From CAYWCV01 sp964629885 (GTDB lineage Bacteria > Bacteroidota > Rhodothermia > Balneolales > CAYWCV01): DNA of 64,000 bases. The stretch is from positions 17,905 to 81,904 of the forward strand of contig CAZVRJ010000006.1 in NCBI GenBank assembly GCA_964629885.1. The letters run 5' to 3'. A program made the translations under genes and the position numbers. Each line of letters starts with the position of its first letter. The stretch's first letter is position 1. The notes under the pieces are model-generated. The model saw only the letters and a list, made by a program, of their open reading frames with translations. It did no database searches and was not told where the DNA came from. This document shows positions 1 through 6,957 of the stretch, piece after piece.

Positions 1-771
1 TGGACCAATGTTTACGGTTCGCTTCCTGCCGACTTGTGGGTTGCTAAGATTCAAGCATCACCACACGATAACGGAACAGCAATTGTGGCTCTCACTGGCT
101 ACAGATACGACGATTTCAAGGCATATCTGTACAAAACAATCGATTTTGGCAAGACATGGACATCGATCGTTGGCGATTTGCCAAACGAAGCCACGAATAT
201 CGTTATCCAGGACCGAGTTAATCCCGATCTCCTATTCGCTGGCACCGACCATGGGTCGTATGCAAGCTTGAATGGCGGTGTTAACTGGCAACCCCTGAGT
301 GGAATGCCGAACGTGGCATCGTACGACATGGTTATTCATCCACGTGAGAACGATCTAGTTATCGGTACCCATGGCCGCAGCATTTTCATCATGGATGTAG
401 AGCCACTCCAAAGCCTGACCAAAGACAAGCTTGCCGAATCAGTCGTTCTATGGGAGCCCGATCAAATGCGCAGGATGCCAAATTGGGGCACACCAAGAGC
501 TCCAATTTACAACACCCCGGCACCAGCACCTGAAATGCCGATTATGTACTATTCGGCGAACGGTGGATCAGCTAAAGTCAAGATTAGCAACGAAGATGGC
601 TCATTCGTTCACGAGGCGACAGTCACTGCAAGCAAAGGCTTTGGGTTTTACAACTGGAACCTCATGGGCAAGACTGCTACCGAGACGACCTATGCTGCAG
701 TTGGTACCTATACACTGGAAATGACAATCGGCGGGAAAACTGCCAAAACCAAGATCACCCTTGTTCGCTAA
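1..771 (+). CDS. BNR/sortilin-like beta-propeller protein, C-terminal part (5' end outside window)
   Basis: Only the last 256 residues are inside the window; the frame is open from base 1, so the TTG at 34 is not a real start. The visible part has BNR/VPS10-type propeller motifs: a KTIDFGKTW Asp-box-like element, a second at GGVNW, and the HPRENDLVIGTHGRS block that ends propellers in large secreted 'VPS10 domain' or glycosyl-hydrolase-like proteins. The last 80 residues look like an Ig-like FlgD-type fold (FYNWNLMGK, GTYTLEM). Such proteins are usually exported and around 1000 residues, but the signal peptide is not visible here. The substrate is unknown; many relatives are annotated as glycosidases without proof. 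The stop overlaps the likely TTG start of the next gene by 11 bases. Confidence 0.8.
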   Translation, partial: WTNVYGSLPADLWVAKIQASPHDNGTAIVALTGYRYDDFKAYLYKTIDFGKTWTSIVGDLPNEATNIVIQDRVNPDLLFAGTDHGSYASLNGGVNWQPLSGMPNVASYDMVIHPRENDLVIGTHGRSIFIMDVEPLQSLTKDKLAESVVLWEPDQMRRMPNWGTPRAPIYNTPAPAPEMPIMYYSANGGSAKVKISNEDGSFVHEATVTASKGFGFYNWNLMGKTATETTYAAVGTYTLEMTIGGKTAKTKITLVR

Positions 772-1258
772 GACCATACACATCAGCTTGTTCGTATTGC
801 TCCTCGCCGGTACCATATCGTGTACCGGCGGGGGCAACTCCGAAACAACAACCAGTACTTCATCAACCCCTCCAGGGCGTGTACTCGACTATACGCGAGA
901 TCTTCGGTTTCTTGAAGAAGATGGATCCGTGATATCCGAGATTCGCGTCGCTGTGGTCGACACAGACGAAACGCGCAACATGGGACTCATGGATGTCCGC
1001 GACATGCCCGAGAATCGCGGCATGTTGTTCATATTCGAGCAGGAAGCCCCCCTTACCTTTTGGATGGCTAACACTCCCCTGTCTCTCGACATCATCTATG
1101 TTAACGCACAGAAACAGATCGTGACCATTCACACTAACACGCCTCCATTGTCAGAGAAAAACTTTGACTCGAGCAGCGATGCCATGTATGCAATAGAGGT
1201 GAATGCCGGCTACTGTCTCAAGTACGATATTAGGGAAGGTCTAAGAGTAGATTTTTAG
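761..1258 (+). CDS. DUF192 family lipoprotein
   Basis: A 165-residue protein with a hydrophobic N-terminus followed by Cys21 (LLLAGTISC), a plausible but non-ideal lipoprotein signal. Residues about 48-165 match DUF192: ETRNMGLMDVRDMPENRGMLFIF-type core, then FWMANTPLSLDIIYV and a C-terminal AIEVNAGYC. Members are small exported proteins of unknown function; no catalytic role is established. The start is TTG at 761, inside the end of the upstream gene, because no ATG precedes the signal-like segment. It converges on the fructose-bisphosphatase gene, with which it shares 4 bases. Confidence 0.8.
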   Translation: MFAKTIHISLFVLLLAGTISCTGGGNSETTTSTSSTPPGRVLDYTRDLRFLEEDGSVISEIRVAVVDTDETRNMGLMDVRDMPENRGMLFIFEQEAPLTFWMANTPLSLDIIYVNAQKQIVTIHTNTPPLSEKNFDSSSDAMYAIEVNAGYCLKYDIREGLRVDF

Positions 1259-2268
1259 GAAGGGTACTCTTTCATGAAACGCTCCACATCGGCGACATTT
1301 TGTTTCGAGCCGATGTATATAGGTGATCGCTGATGAAGGGATTCGGGCGTAATCTCCATGATTCGCTTCTTGCCGTCAATTGCTTTGCCACCTGCCTGCT
1401 CAATGATGAAAGCCATTGGGTTGCATTCGTACATCAACCTTAGCTTACCCTTTGGGTAGGCTTTGCTCGATGGATAGATGAATATCCCTCCTTTATGAAG
1501 AATCCGATGTATATCGGCAACCATCGAGCCAATGTATCTGGCTGAGTAAGGGCGCATGCTGTCTGGATCTTCATCCTGACAGAATTTGATGTATTTTTTC
1601 AACCCCTCTTCCCAACTTTTATAGCTACCCTCGTTTATAGAGTAGGTAGGACCCAGTTCGGGAATCCTGATATTATTGTCGGCTAGAAAGAACTCCCCGA
1701 TGCTCGGGTCGAGTGTAAAGGTTGTAACACCGAGGCCTGTTGTGTAAACTAACATCGTGCTTGATCCATAAACGACGTAACCGGCTGCGGTTTGGCTTAC
1801 TCCTGGCTGGAGGGCATCGGAGAGGTCTGGCTCGTCGGCCGTATCGGTTACACGGCGGTAGATCGAGAAGATGGTTCCAACTGAGACGTTTACGTCGATG
1901 TTGGATGAACCGTCTAAGGGGTCGGTATATACGAGATATTTACCTGACGAACTCTGAAGTCGGATTAACTCTTCGTTCTCCTCAGAGACGATCATCGACA
2001 CGTTTCCACTTCTCGAAAGTGCCGATAACATTTGGTCGTTGGCAAAGACATCCAACTTTTTGACGTGCTCGCCTTGCACGTTCACAGATCCCATATTGCC
2101 TAAAATATTTGTAATACCAGCCTTGTTGATTTCCCTCGATATGATCTTAGCGGCAAGTCCAATATCGCGGAGCAACTGGGATAACTCGCCCGTTGCACCA
2201 CGAAATCGATTTTGACCCCTGATGATGAATTCCTCCAGAGTTATGAGACGATCTTTCGATTTATCCAT
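1255..2268 (-). CDS. fbp: fructose-1,6-bisphosphatase class I
   Basis: A 337-residue cytoplasmic enzyme that hydrolyses fructose 1,6-bisphosphate to fructose 6-phosphate, the committed gluconeogenic step. Diagnostic features are the metal-binding SEENEE stretch (about 95-100), DPLDGSSNIDVNVSVGT (116-132), the Tyr-rich region YSARYIGSMVADIHR, and GKLRLMYECNPMAFIIEQAGG near the C-terminus, which holds the substrate-binding Lys/Tyr. Length matches bacterial class I enzymes. The start is ATG at 2268. The gene lies 66 bases downstream of coaE on the same strand. It would supply hexose phosphate for the glgA/glgC glycogen genes at 45-47 kb, though nothing here shows co-regulation. Confidence 0.95.
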   Translation of the reverse strand: MDKSKDRLITLEEFIIRGQNRFRGATGELSQLLRDIGLAAKIISREINKAGITNILGNMGSVNVQGEHVKKLDVFANDQMLSALSRSGNVSMIVSEENEELIRLQSSSGKYLVYTDPLDGSSNIDVNVSVGTIFSIYRRVTDTADEPDLSDALQPGVSQTAAGYVVYGSSTMLVYTTGLGVTTFTLDPSIGEFFLADNNIRIPELGPTYSINEGSYKSWEEGLKKYIKFCQDEDPDSMRPYSARYIGSMVADIHRILHKGGIFIYPSSKAYPKGKLRLMYECNPMAFIIEQAGGKAIDGKKRIMEITPESLHQRSPIYIGSKQNVADVERFMKEYPS

Positions 2269-2333
2269 TCGAATAATTTAATTTCAGAAAAGCGCTTTTT
2301 TTACAATTTTCAATATACCCCTAACTGGAAGAC

Positions 2334-2921
2334 TTATACAAGCTGCCTGTACAGTGTCATAGCTGATTCCTTTAAATCCTCGAGCGTTCCGTCATTTCTG
2401 ATGACGGCATCTGCTAAAGGCAAATACGATTCGTAATCTGGCTGAGCGTTCATTCTGCCCAGCACTTGTTCGGCAGACGAACCGTCGCGTTTCGCGACAC
2501 GCTGTAATCTACTGCCACTGTCAGCTAAAACTAGGATAACCTTATCGAGATCGCTGGGTCGTCCGCTTTGAAGCAATATGGCCGCCTCTCGCACTGCCAT
2601 AGGATACCCACCCAATTCAGCCTCGGTCATTAGACGATCCGATTCGCGATATACCGCTGGGTGGACAATCGCGTTCAGCTCAGCAACTCGATTATCTGCG
2701 AATGCCTGCTTGGCAAGCCATGGTCTATTAAGGGATCCATCATCAAAGTAGGCCTGATCTCCGAATGCAAGTTTAATGGCATCTACCACCGATGGGTCGT
2801 TCGTCATAATGTTTTTTGCGAGTTCATCGGCATATATCACGAATGCGCCTTCTCTCTCCCAGACCTTGCAAACCGTAGACTTGCCACTTCCTATCCCACC
2901 GGTTATTCCTACTCTAACCAT
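2334..2921 (-). CDS. coaE: dephospho-CoA kinase
   Basis: A 195-residue P-loop kinase that phosphorylates the 3'-OH of dephospho-CoA in the last step of coenzyme A synthesis. Walker A GGIGSGKST is at residues 8-16, followed by the family pattern with ADELAKNIM, LNAIVHPAVY and AAILLQSG (substrate-binding and lid regions). I place the start at the ATG at 2921, just before the P-loop. A longer reading from 2963 would add 14 residues that come from the other frame of prfB and match nothing in the family. With this start the gene begins 4 bases after the prfB stop, suggesting a prfB-coaE transcript. Confidence 0.93.
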   Translation of the reverse strand: MVRVGITGGIGSGKSTVCKVWEREGAFVIYADELAKNIMTNDPSVVDAIKLAFGDQAYFDDGSLNRPWLAKQAFADNRVAELNAIVHPAVYRESDRLMTEAELGGYPMAVREAAILLQSGRPSDLDKVILVLADSGSRLQRVAKRDGSSAEQVLGRMNAQPDYESYLPLADAVIRNDGTLEDLKESAMTLYRQLV

Positions 2922-2925
2922 GACC

Positions 2926-4069
2926 TTAATCAGCCACTTGTTGTACGGCACCACCATCGGCATCGCTCATCAGGTAGGCCTTAATGAAATCGTCGAGGTC
3001 GCCATCGAGCGTACCAGATGTGTCGGATGTTTCGTAGCTGGTGCGATGATCCTTAACCATGTTGTATGGATGCAATACGTACGAGCGAATTTGTGAACCC
3101 CACTCATTGGCTTTCTTTGTGCCCTCAAGTTTGTTCTTTGCCTCCTCGCGGATCTCCTTCTCCAAGTTGTATACGCGCGATTTTAGCATCACCATAGCCT
3201 TTTCCCGGTTTTGAAGTTGTGATCGCTCCTGTTGACATTCAGCCACTACTCTTTCCTGCTTCCCGTTAGAAAGCTTACCGGTCCAAATCAAACGCACACC
3301 CGTTTCAACTTTGTTGACGTTCTGGCCACCCTTGCCGCCAGCATGAAATCGTTGAAGCTCAACATCGTCGGGATTCAGGTCGATGTTGATTTCATCGTCG
3401 ATCACAGGATAGATGAAAACTGAGCAGAACGATGTGTGACGACGTGCATTGCTGTCGAATGGTGATATCCGAACCAGGCGGTGTACACCGTTCTCAGCTT
3501 TAAGGAATCCAAATGCGAAATTGCCCTTTACCTCGATGGTGGCACTCTTAATCCCGGCCACTTCACCTTGCTGATATTCTAATGTGGACACATCAAATCC
3601 TTTTCTCTCAGCCCATCTCACGTACATTCGGTACAGCATGTTGGCCCAATCCTGGCTTTCGGTGCCACCGGCGCCCGGATTGATTGTAATGAGCGCATCT
3701 CTGTGATCGTCGGGATCATCGAGCATGTTTTTGAACTCGAGCTCCTCCACATTGCTAGTAAGCTTTTTGAACTCAGACATTAAGTCTTCAACAACTGGTT
3801 CGCCTAGTTCATAGAACTCTTGGTATATCTTGATGCTCTGTCGCATCGAGTCTAACTCATCCCATCCGTTGATCCAGTCTTTCTCGCCGTTCAGCTTCTT
3901 CATGAGGCTCTGCGCCTTGTCGGGATCATCCCAAAAGCCTGGCTGCTGGCTTTGCATTTCCATCTCGGCAATCCGCCGCTTTCTCAGGTCGTAGTCAAAG
4001 ATACCCCCTCAGCGCATCAACGCGCTGAAACAGAGTCTGAAGCTGGTCGTCTGTAAACTTAATTTCCAT
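2926..4069 (-). CDS. prfB: peptide chain release factor 2, expressed through a programmed +1 frameshift
   Basis: RF2 terminates translation at UGA and UAA. The coding region is split. An ATG at 4069 opens a 24-codon frame ending in ...LRGYL followed by an in-frame TGA (3997-3995). The sequence there is AGGGGG TAT CTT TGA C, the classic RF2 autoregulatory site. Shifting +1 continues as DYDLRKRRIAEMEM and runs to 2926, giving about 380 residues. The downstream part carries the stop-codon-reading SPF tripeptide (VRISPFDSN) and the catalytic GGQ loop (HAGGKGGQNVNK). It is therefore not a pseudogene: low RF2 favours shifting and raises RF2 synthesis. coaE follows after 4 bases; a 60-residue membrane protein gene lies 19 bases upstream. 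Confidence 0.95.
3990..4012 (-). promoter_or_regulatory. programmed +1 ribosomal frameshift site of prfB
   Basis: On the minus strand the order is AGGGGG (4009-4004), TAT (4003-4001), CTT (4000-3998), TGA (3997-3995), C. The AGGGGG acts as an internal Shine-Dalgarno element 3 bases before the slippery CTT, and the in-frame UGA is the RF2 sensor. Both spacing and sequence match the mechanism established for E. coli prfB. The peptides on both sides (LRGYL and DYDLRKR) match RF2 N-termini. Confidence 0.95.
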
Positions 4070-4088
4070 ATATCAGTTCAACTAACGT

Positions 4089-4271
4089 TTATTTTGACTC
4101 TTTCGAGTCACTTGATAGTATAAATCCAACTACCATCCCCACCGCTGCGGCAATTGCCAGCGAAAAGTAGGGTCTCGTTCGAATGGTATACCTACATTTT
4201 TGTGCGGTGTGCCTCATCGTTCGGATGCAGTCACGCGAGAGGCCAAGGTAATCTGATGATGATTTGCGCAT
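4089..4271 (-). CDS. small membrane protein, DUF883/glycine-zipper-like
   Basis: A 60-residue protein with one predicted membrane segment at its C-terminus (about residues 35-53, YFSLAIAAAVGMVVGFILS) preceded by RTRP. This resembles the C-terminal 'xRPxxSlaiAaavGfvvG' anchor of DUF883/ElaB/YqjD inner-membrane proteins, but the long N-terminal helix of that family is mostly missing. The N-terminal half has several basic residues and two Cys. It sits directly upstream of prfB on the same strand with a clean ATG start. Function is unknown; ElaB-type proteins have been linked to ribosome-membrane association, which should not be transferred to so short a protein without evidence. Confidence 0.6.
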   Translation of the reverse strand: MRKSSSDYLGLSRDCIRTMRHTAQKCRYTIRTRPYFSLAIAAAVGMVVGFILSSDSKESK

Positions 4272-4332
4272 ATCTTCGTAATTTACGGACTTATTGTGAT
4301 TTATCCATTGACTTGAGCATTTTACGCCAATA

Positions 4333-5136
4333 ATGACCGAAGCAGAACAGCGAGCCCGTGCACTTGAGCCAACAGTAAGGTCGGCGATGCAGAAAGTGGT
4401 CGAATTGCGTAAGGATCCTTCCTTTGTGATCTATACGAAGGGCGACGAAAGTCCTGTTACCTCTGCAGACTTTTGGGCTAACGAATTTATACTTGGTAAG
4501 ATGACGGAGCTTTTCCCTGGCGAGCATTTGATCGGAGAAGAATCTAACGACAAATCGTACACGCCCGGAACTGGGATTCTTTGGTATGTCGATCCCATCG
4601 ATGGCACCAAGAATTTCATATCGGGACACAATCCGTTTCATATCCTGATTGGTCTGTGTCTCGATGGCGAGCCCGTGCTTGGTATCTGCGCCTACCCGAC
4701 CACAGGTGACATTATTGTAGGTGGTTCAGGTTTTCCAGCGCAAGTGTGGAATGCAAATGGATCGGTTAAACCCTTGCCAAAAGCCGTCGATTGGTCATCA
4801 GAAAAGGTACATCCACTTACGTTAAAAGGGTTCAGTGAGCATGCTCGCACTCAGGTGTACAGCAGTAATGGGTTGCGAAAGGCTGAGCCTGTGTATCGAC
4901 ATCCGTCGATGATGGGACTTGCGTTCGGAATTTCGATGGGCTATATGGATCATAGAATGATCCATTGGTGGGATCTGTGTGGTCCTGCAGCCATCATGAG
5001 ATCATTGGGATATGAGGTTGGAAAGACGATTGATAACGTCTGTGCCATGAATGACGGGTCGTTGAATACGAACAGATTTCATTGCCTGCTACCCGGGACA
5101 CCTGACGATGTAAGGCAGTTGCTGCATCGGGGCTAG
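4333..5136 (+). CDS. inositol monophosphatase-family phosphatase (histidinol-phosphatase/CysQ-like)
   Basis: A 267-residue lithium-sensitive-type phosphatase of the IMPase superfamily. Metal-binding motifs are intact: GEES at 68-71, DPIDGTKNF at 87-95 and WDLCGPA at 213-219. The superfamily includes inositol monophosphatase, HisN histidinol-phosphate phosphatase and CysQ PAP phosphatase; the sequence alone does not decide the substrate. It is transcribed away from the 60-residue membrane protein gene and converges on the ABC gene at 5152, with 15 bases between. A second, more HisN-like member lies at 52535-53308, so the two probably have different substrates. Confidence 0.85.
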   Translation: MTEAEQRARALEPTVRSAMQKVVELRKDPSFVIYTKGDESPVTSADFWANEFILGKMTELFPGEHLIGEESNDKSYTPGTGILWYVDPIDGTKNFISGHNPFHILIGLCLDGEPVLGICAYPTTGDIIVGGSGFPAQVWNANGSVKPLPKAVDWSSEKVHPLTLKGFSEHARTQVYSSNGLRKAEPVYRHPSMMGLAFGISMGYMDHRMIHWWDLCGPAAIMRSLGYEVGKTIDNVCAMNDGSLNTNRFHCLLPGTPDDVRQLLHRG

Positions 5137-5151
5137 AGGACCATTCTAAAA

Positions 5152-6957
5152 TTATTTTTCTGTTTCGGTCAACTGGTCGCGGTATTGCAGTTCATACAGC
5201 TTCCTGTAGATGCCGTCCTCCTTCTTCATCAGCTCTCGGTGATTGCCCATTTCTCGAATGGCGCCCTTATGCATCACCAGAATCGTGTCTGCGTGTTGAA
5301 TCGTGGATAAACGGTGTGCGACGATCATGGAAGTTCGTCCACCCATGAGCACTTTTGTGGCTTGAGTTACCAAATACTCCGTTTCGGAGTCGACACTCGA
5401 TGTGGCCTCGTCAAGTATCAAAACTTTCGGATTGTAGACAATTGCTCGCACGAAACACAGCAATTGTCGTTGTCCCAGCGACAGGGACGCTCCTCGCTCG
5501 CGAAGCTCAAAGTCTAACCCACCTGGGAGCTTGTTAATATAGGTGTCAGCCTGAACCAATTTGACCGCTTCTTCAACTTGTTCTCTCGTAATATCAGGAT
5601 TTCCAAGAGTGATATTGTTCAATATCGAACCTGAAAATAAGGCATTGTCCTGAAGTACCAAGCTGAAATAATTCCGTAGATAGGACAAATCCATGTCACG
5701 GATGTCTATTCCATCTAACAGAATCCGACCTTTTTGAATATCGTAAAAGCGCGTAATGAGGTTGATGATAGTCGTCTTACCGGCACCGGTCGAGCCGACA
5801 ATTGCAACAATTTTCCCGGGCTCAGCCTCAAAACTCACATCTTTGAGAACCCAGTCTTCTTTATCGTTGTAACGAAACCAAACGTTTTCAAAGCGGATAC
5901 CACCCTTCCGCTCAGCGGGTTGAATTGGGTTTTGGGCCGATTGGATAGGGTTTACCTCGTCGAGCACACTAAAAATCCGCTCTGAGGCGGCCATCGCACT
6001 TTGCAATGTGTTGAATTTATCTGATAGATCGCGGATTGGTATAAAGAATTGGCGTACATATTGGATGAATGCCAATAGAACGCCAAAAGTCACTCCTTCC
6101 AACAATATGGCGCCACCTCCATACCAAACGACAATAGCCATTGCTAGGCTTGACAACACTTCAACTACTGGCCAGAAAAGGGCAAAGTAAAACACTGTTC
6201 GAATGTGAGCCTCCCTGTGGGTGGCATTGATCGCCCGAAAGCGCCTTGACTCCTCCTTTTGCCGTCCGAATAATTGCACGATCGACATGCCGTTGATGTG
6301 CTCTTGGATGAATGAATTCAATCGTGCAACCTGATCCCTCACATCCAAGAATGCCACCCTCACTTTTGCTTTGAAAAGGATGGTTGCATAGATGAGGATT
6401 GGCAGTGTCGAAAGAGAAACTAGTGTCAACTCAAACGACATCTGAAGCATAAAATAGATAATGAACCCTATGCGAAGCAGATCTCCGAGAATCGTAACGA
6501 CCCCTGACGAAACTAGCTCGTCGATGGCTTCAACATCGTTTGTGGTCCTTGTTATCAGCCTCCCCAGTGGAGAGCGATCGAAATACTGGACGTTTAGACT
6601 TTGAAGCTTATCGAATACTGCCATTCTTAATCGCAGCAAAGTACCCTGCCCCACCCACCGTGTCAAATACGTGGTGGCAATTAATATCACCGACTCACCA
6701 ACCAAGCTGAGCAAAATGAGCACAATGATCCAAAGAAGTCCATCCACATCGCCAATAGCTATGTGGTCGTCGATAGCTATCTGAGTAAGATATGGCCGGA
6801 CTGTACCCAGCCATGCAACAAAAAGGGTAAGAACTAGTGCTAGGAGCACATAGTACTTTTGAGGTTCGAGAAACAGGTAAAGCCGTCGAATCAAACGAGA
6901 ATCGACGACCTTACCTTTAGACGATTTCTTATCCGCTTTAGAAGCGGTCGTAGTCAT
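5152..6957 (-). CDS. ABC exporter half-transporter (catalytic-Glu subunit of a heterodimer)
   Basis: A 601-residue fused permease-ATPase. Six membrane helices occupy about residues 35-325 and the nucleotide-binding domain about 350-590. Walker A is GSTGAGKTT, Walker B ends in LILDEATSSVD with the catalytic Glu, and the H-loop is IVAHRLST. The signature motif is LSLGQ instead of LSGGQ. This is the mirror image of the protein at 8839-10632, which has LSGGQ but Asp in place of the catalytic Glu. Together they fit the BmrC/BmrD or TM287/288 type of heterodimeric multidrug/lipid exporter with one degenerate ATP site, this one being BmrD-like. The start ATG overlaps the end of the RNase Z gene by 20 bases, so translation is probably coupled. 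Cargo is unknown. Confidence 0.93.
   Translation of the reverse strand: MTTTASKADKKSSKGKVVDSRLIRRLYLFLEPQKYYVLLALVLTLFVAWLGTVRPYLTQIAIDDHIAIGDVDGLLWIIVLILLSLVGESVILIATTYLTRWVGQGTLLRLRMAVFDKLQSLNVQYFDRSPLGRLITRTTNDVEAIDELVSSGVVTILGDLLRIGFIIYFMLQMSFELTLVSLSTLPILIYATILFKAKVRVAFLDVRDQVARLNSFIQEHINGMSIVQLFGRQKEESRRFRAINATHREAHIRTVFYFALFWPVVEVLSSLAMAIVVWYGGGAILLEGVTFGVLLAFIQYVRQFFIPIRDLSDKFNTLQSAMAASERIFSVLDEVNPIQSAQNPIQPAERKGGIRFENVWFRYNDKEDWVLKDVSFEAEPGKIVAIVGSTGAGKTTIINLITRFYDIQKGRILLDGIDIRDMDLSYLRNYFSLVLQDNALFSGSILNNITLGNPDITREQVEEAVKLVQADTYINKLPGGLDFELRERGASLSLGQRQLLCFVRAIVYNPKVLILDEATSSVDSETEYLVTQATKVLMGGRTSMIVAHRLSTIQHADTILVMHKGAIREMGNHRELMKKEDGIYRKLYELQYRDQLTETEK

Noticed and set aside
2922..2963. 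Longer coaE start overlapping prfB
   Set aside because: The extra 14 residues come from prfB coding sequence and precede the normal N-terminus that starts just before the P-loop.
3961..4069. prfB as a frameshifted pseudogene
   Set aside because: The break is exactly the known programmed site (AGGGGG, CTT TGA C) and both halves are conserved.
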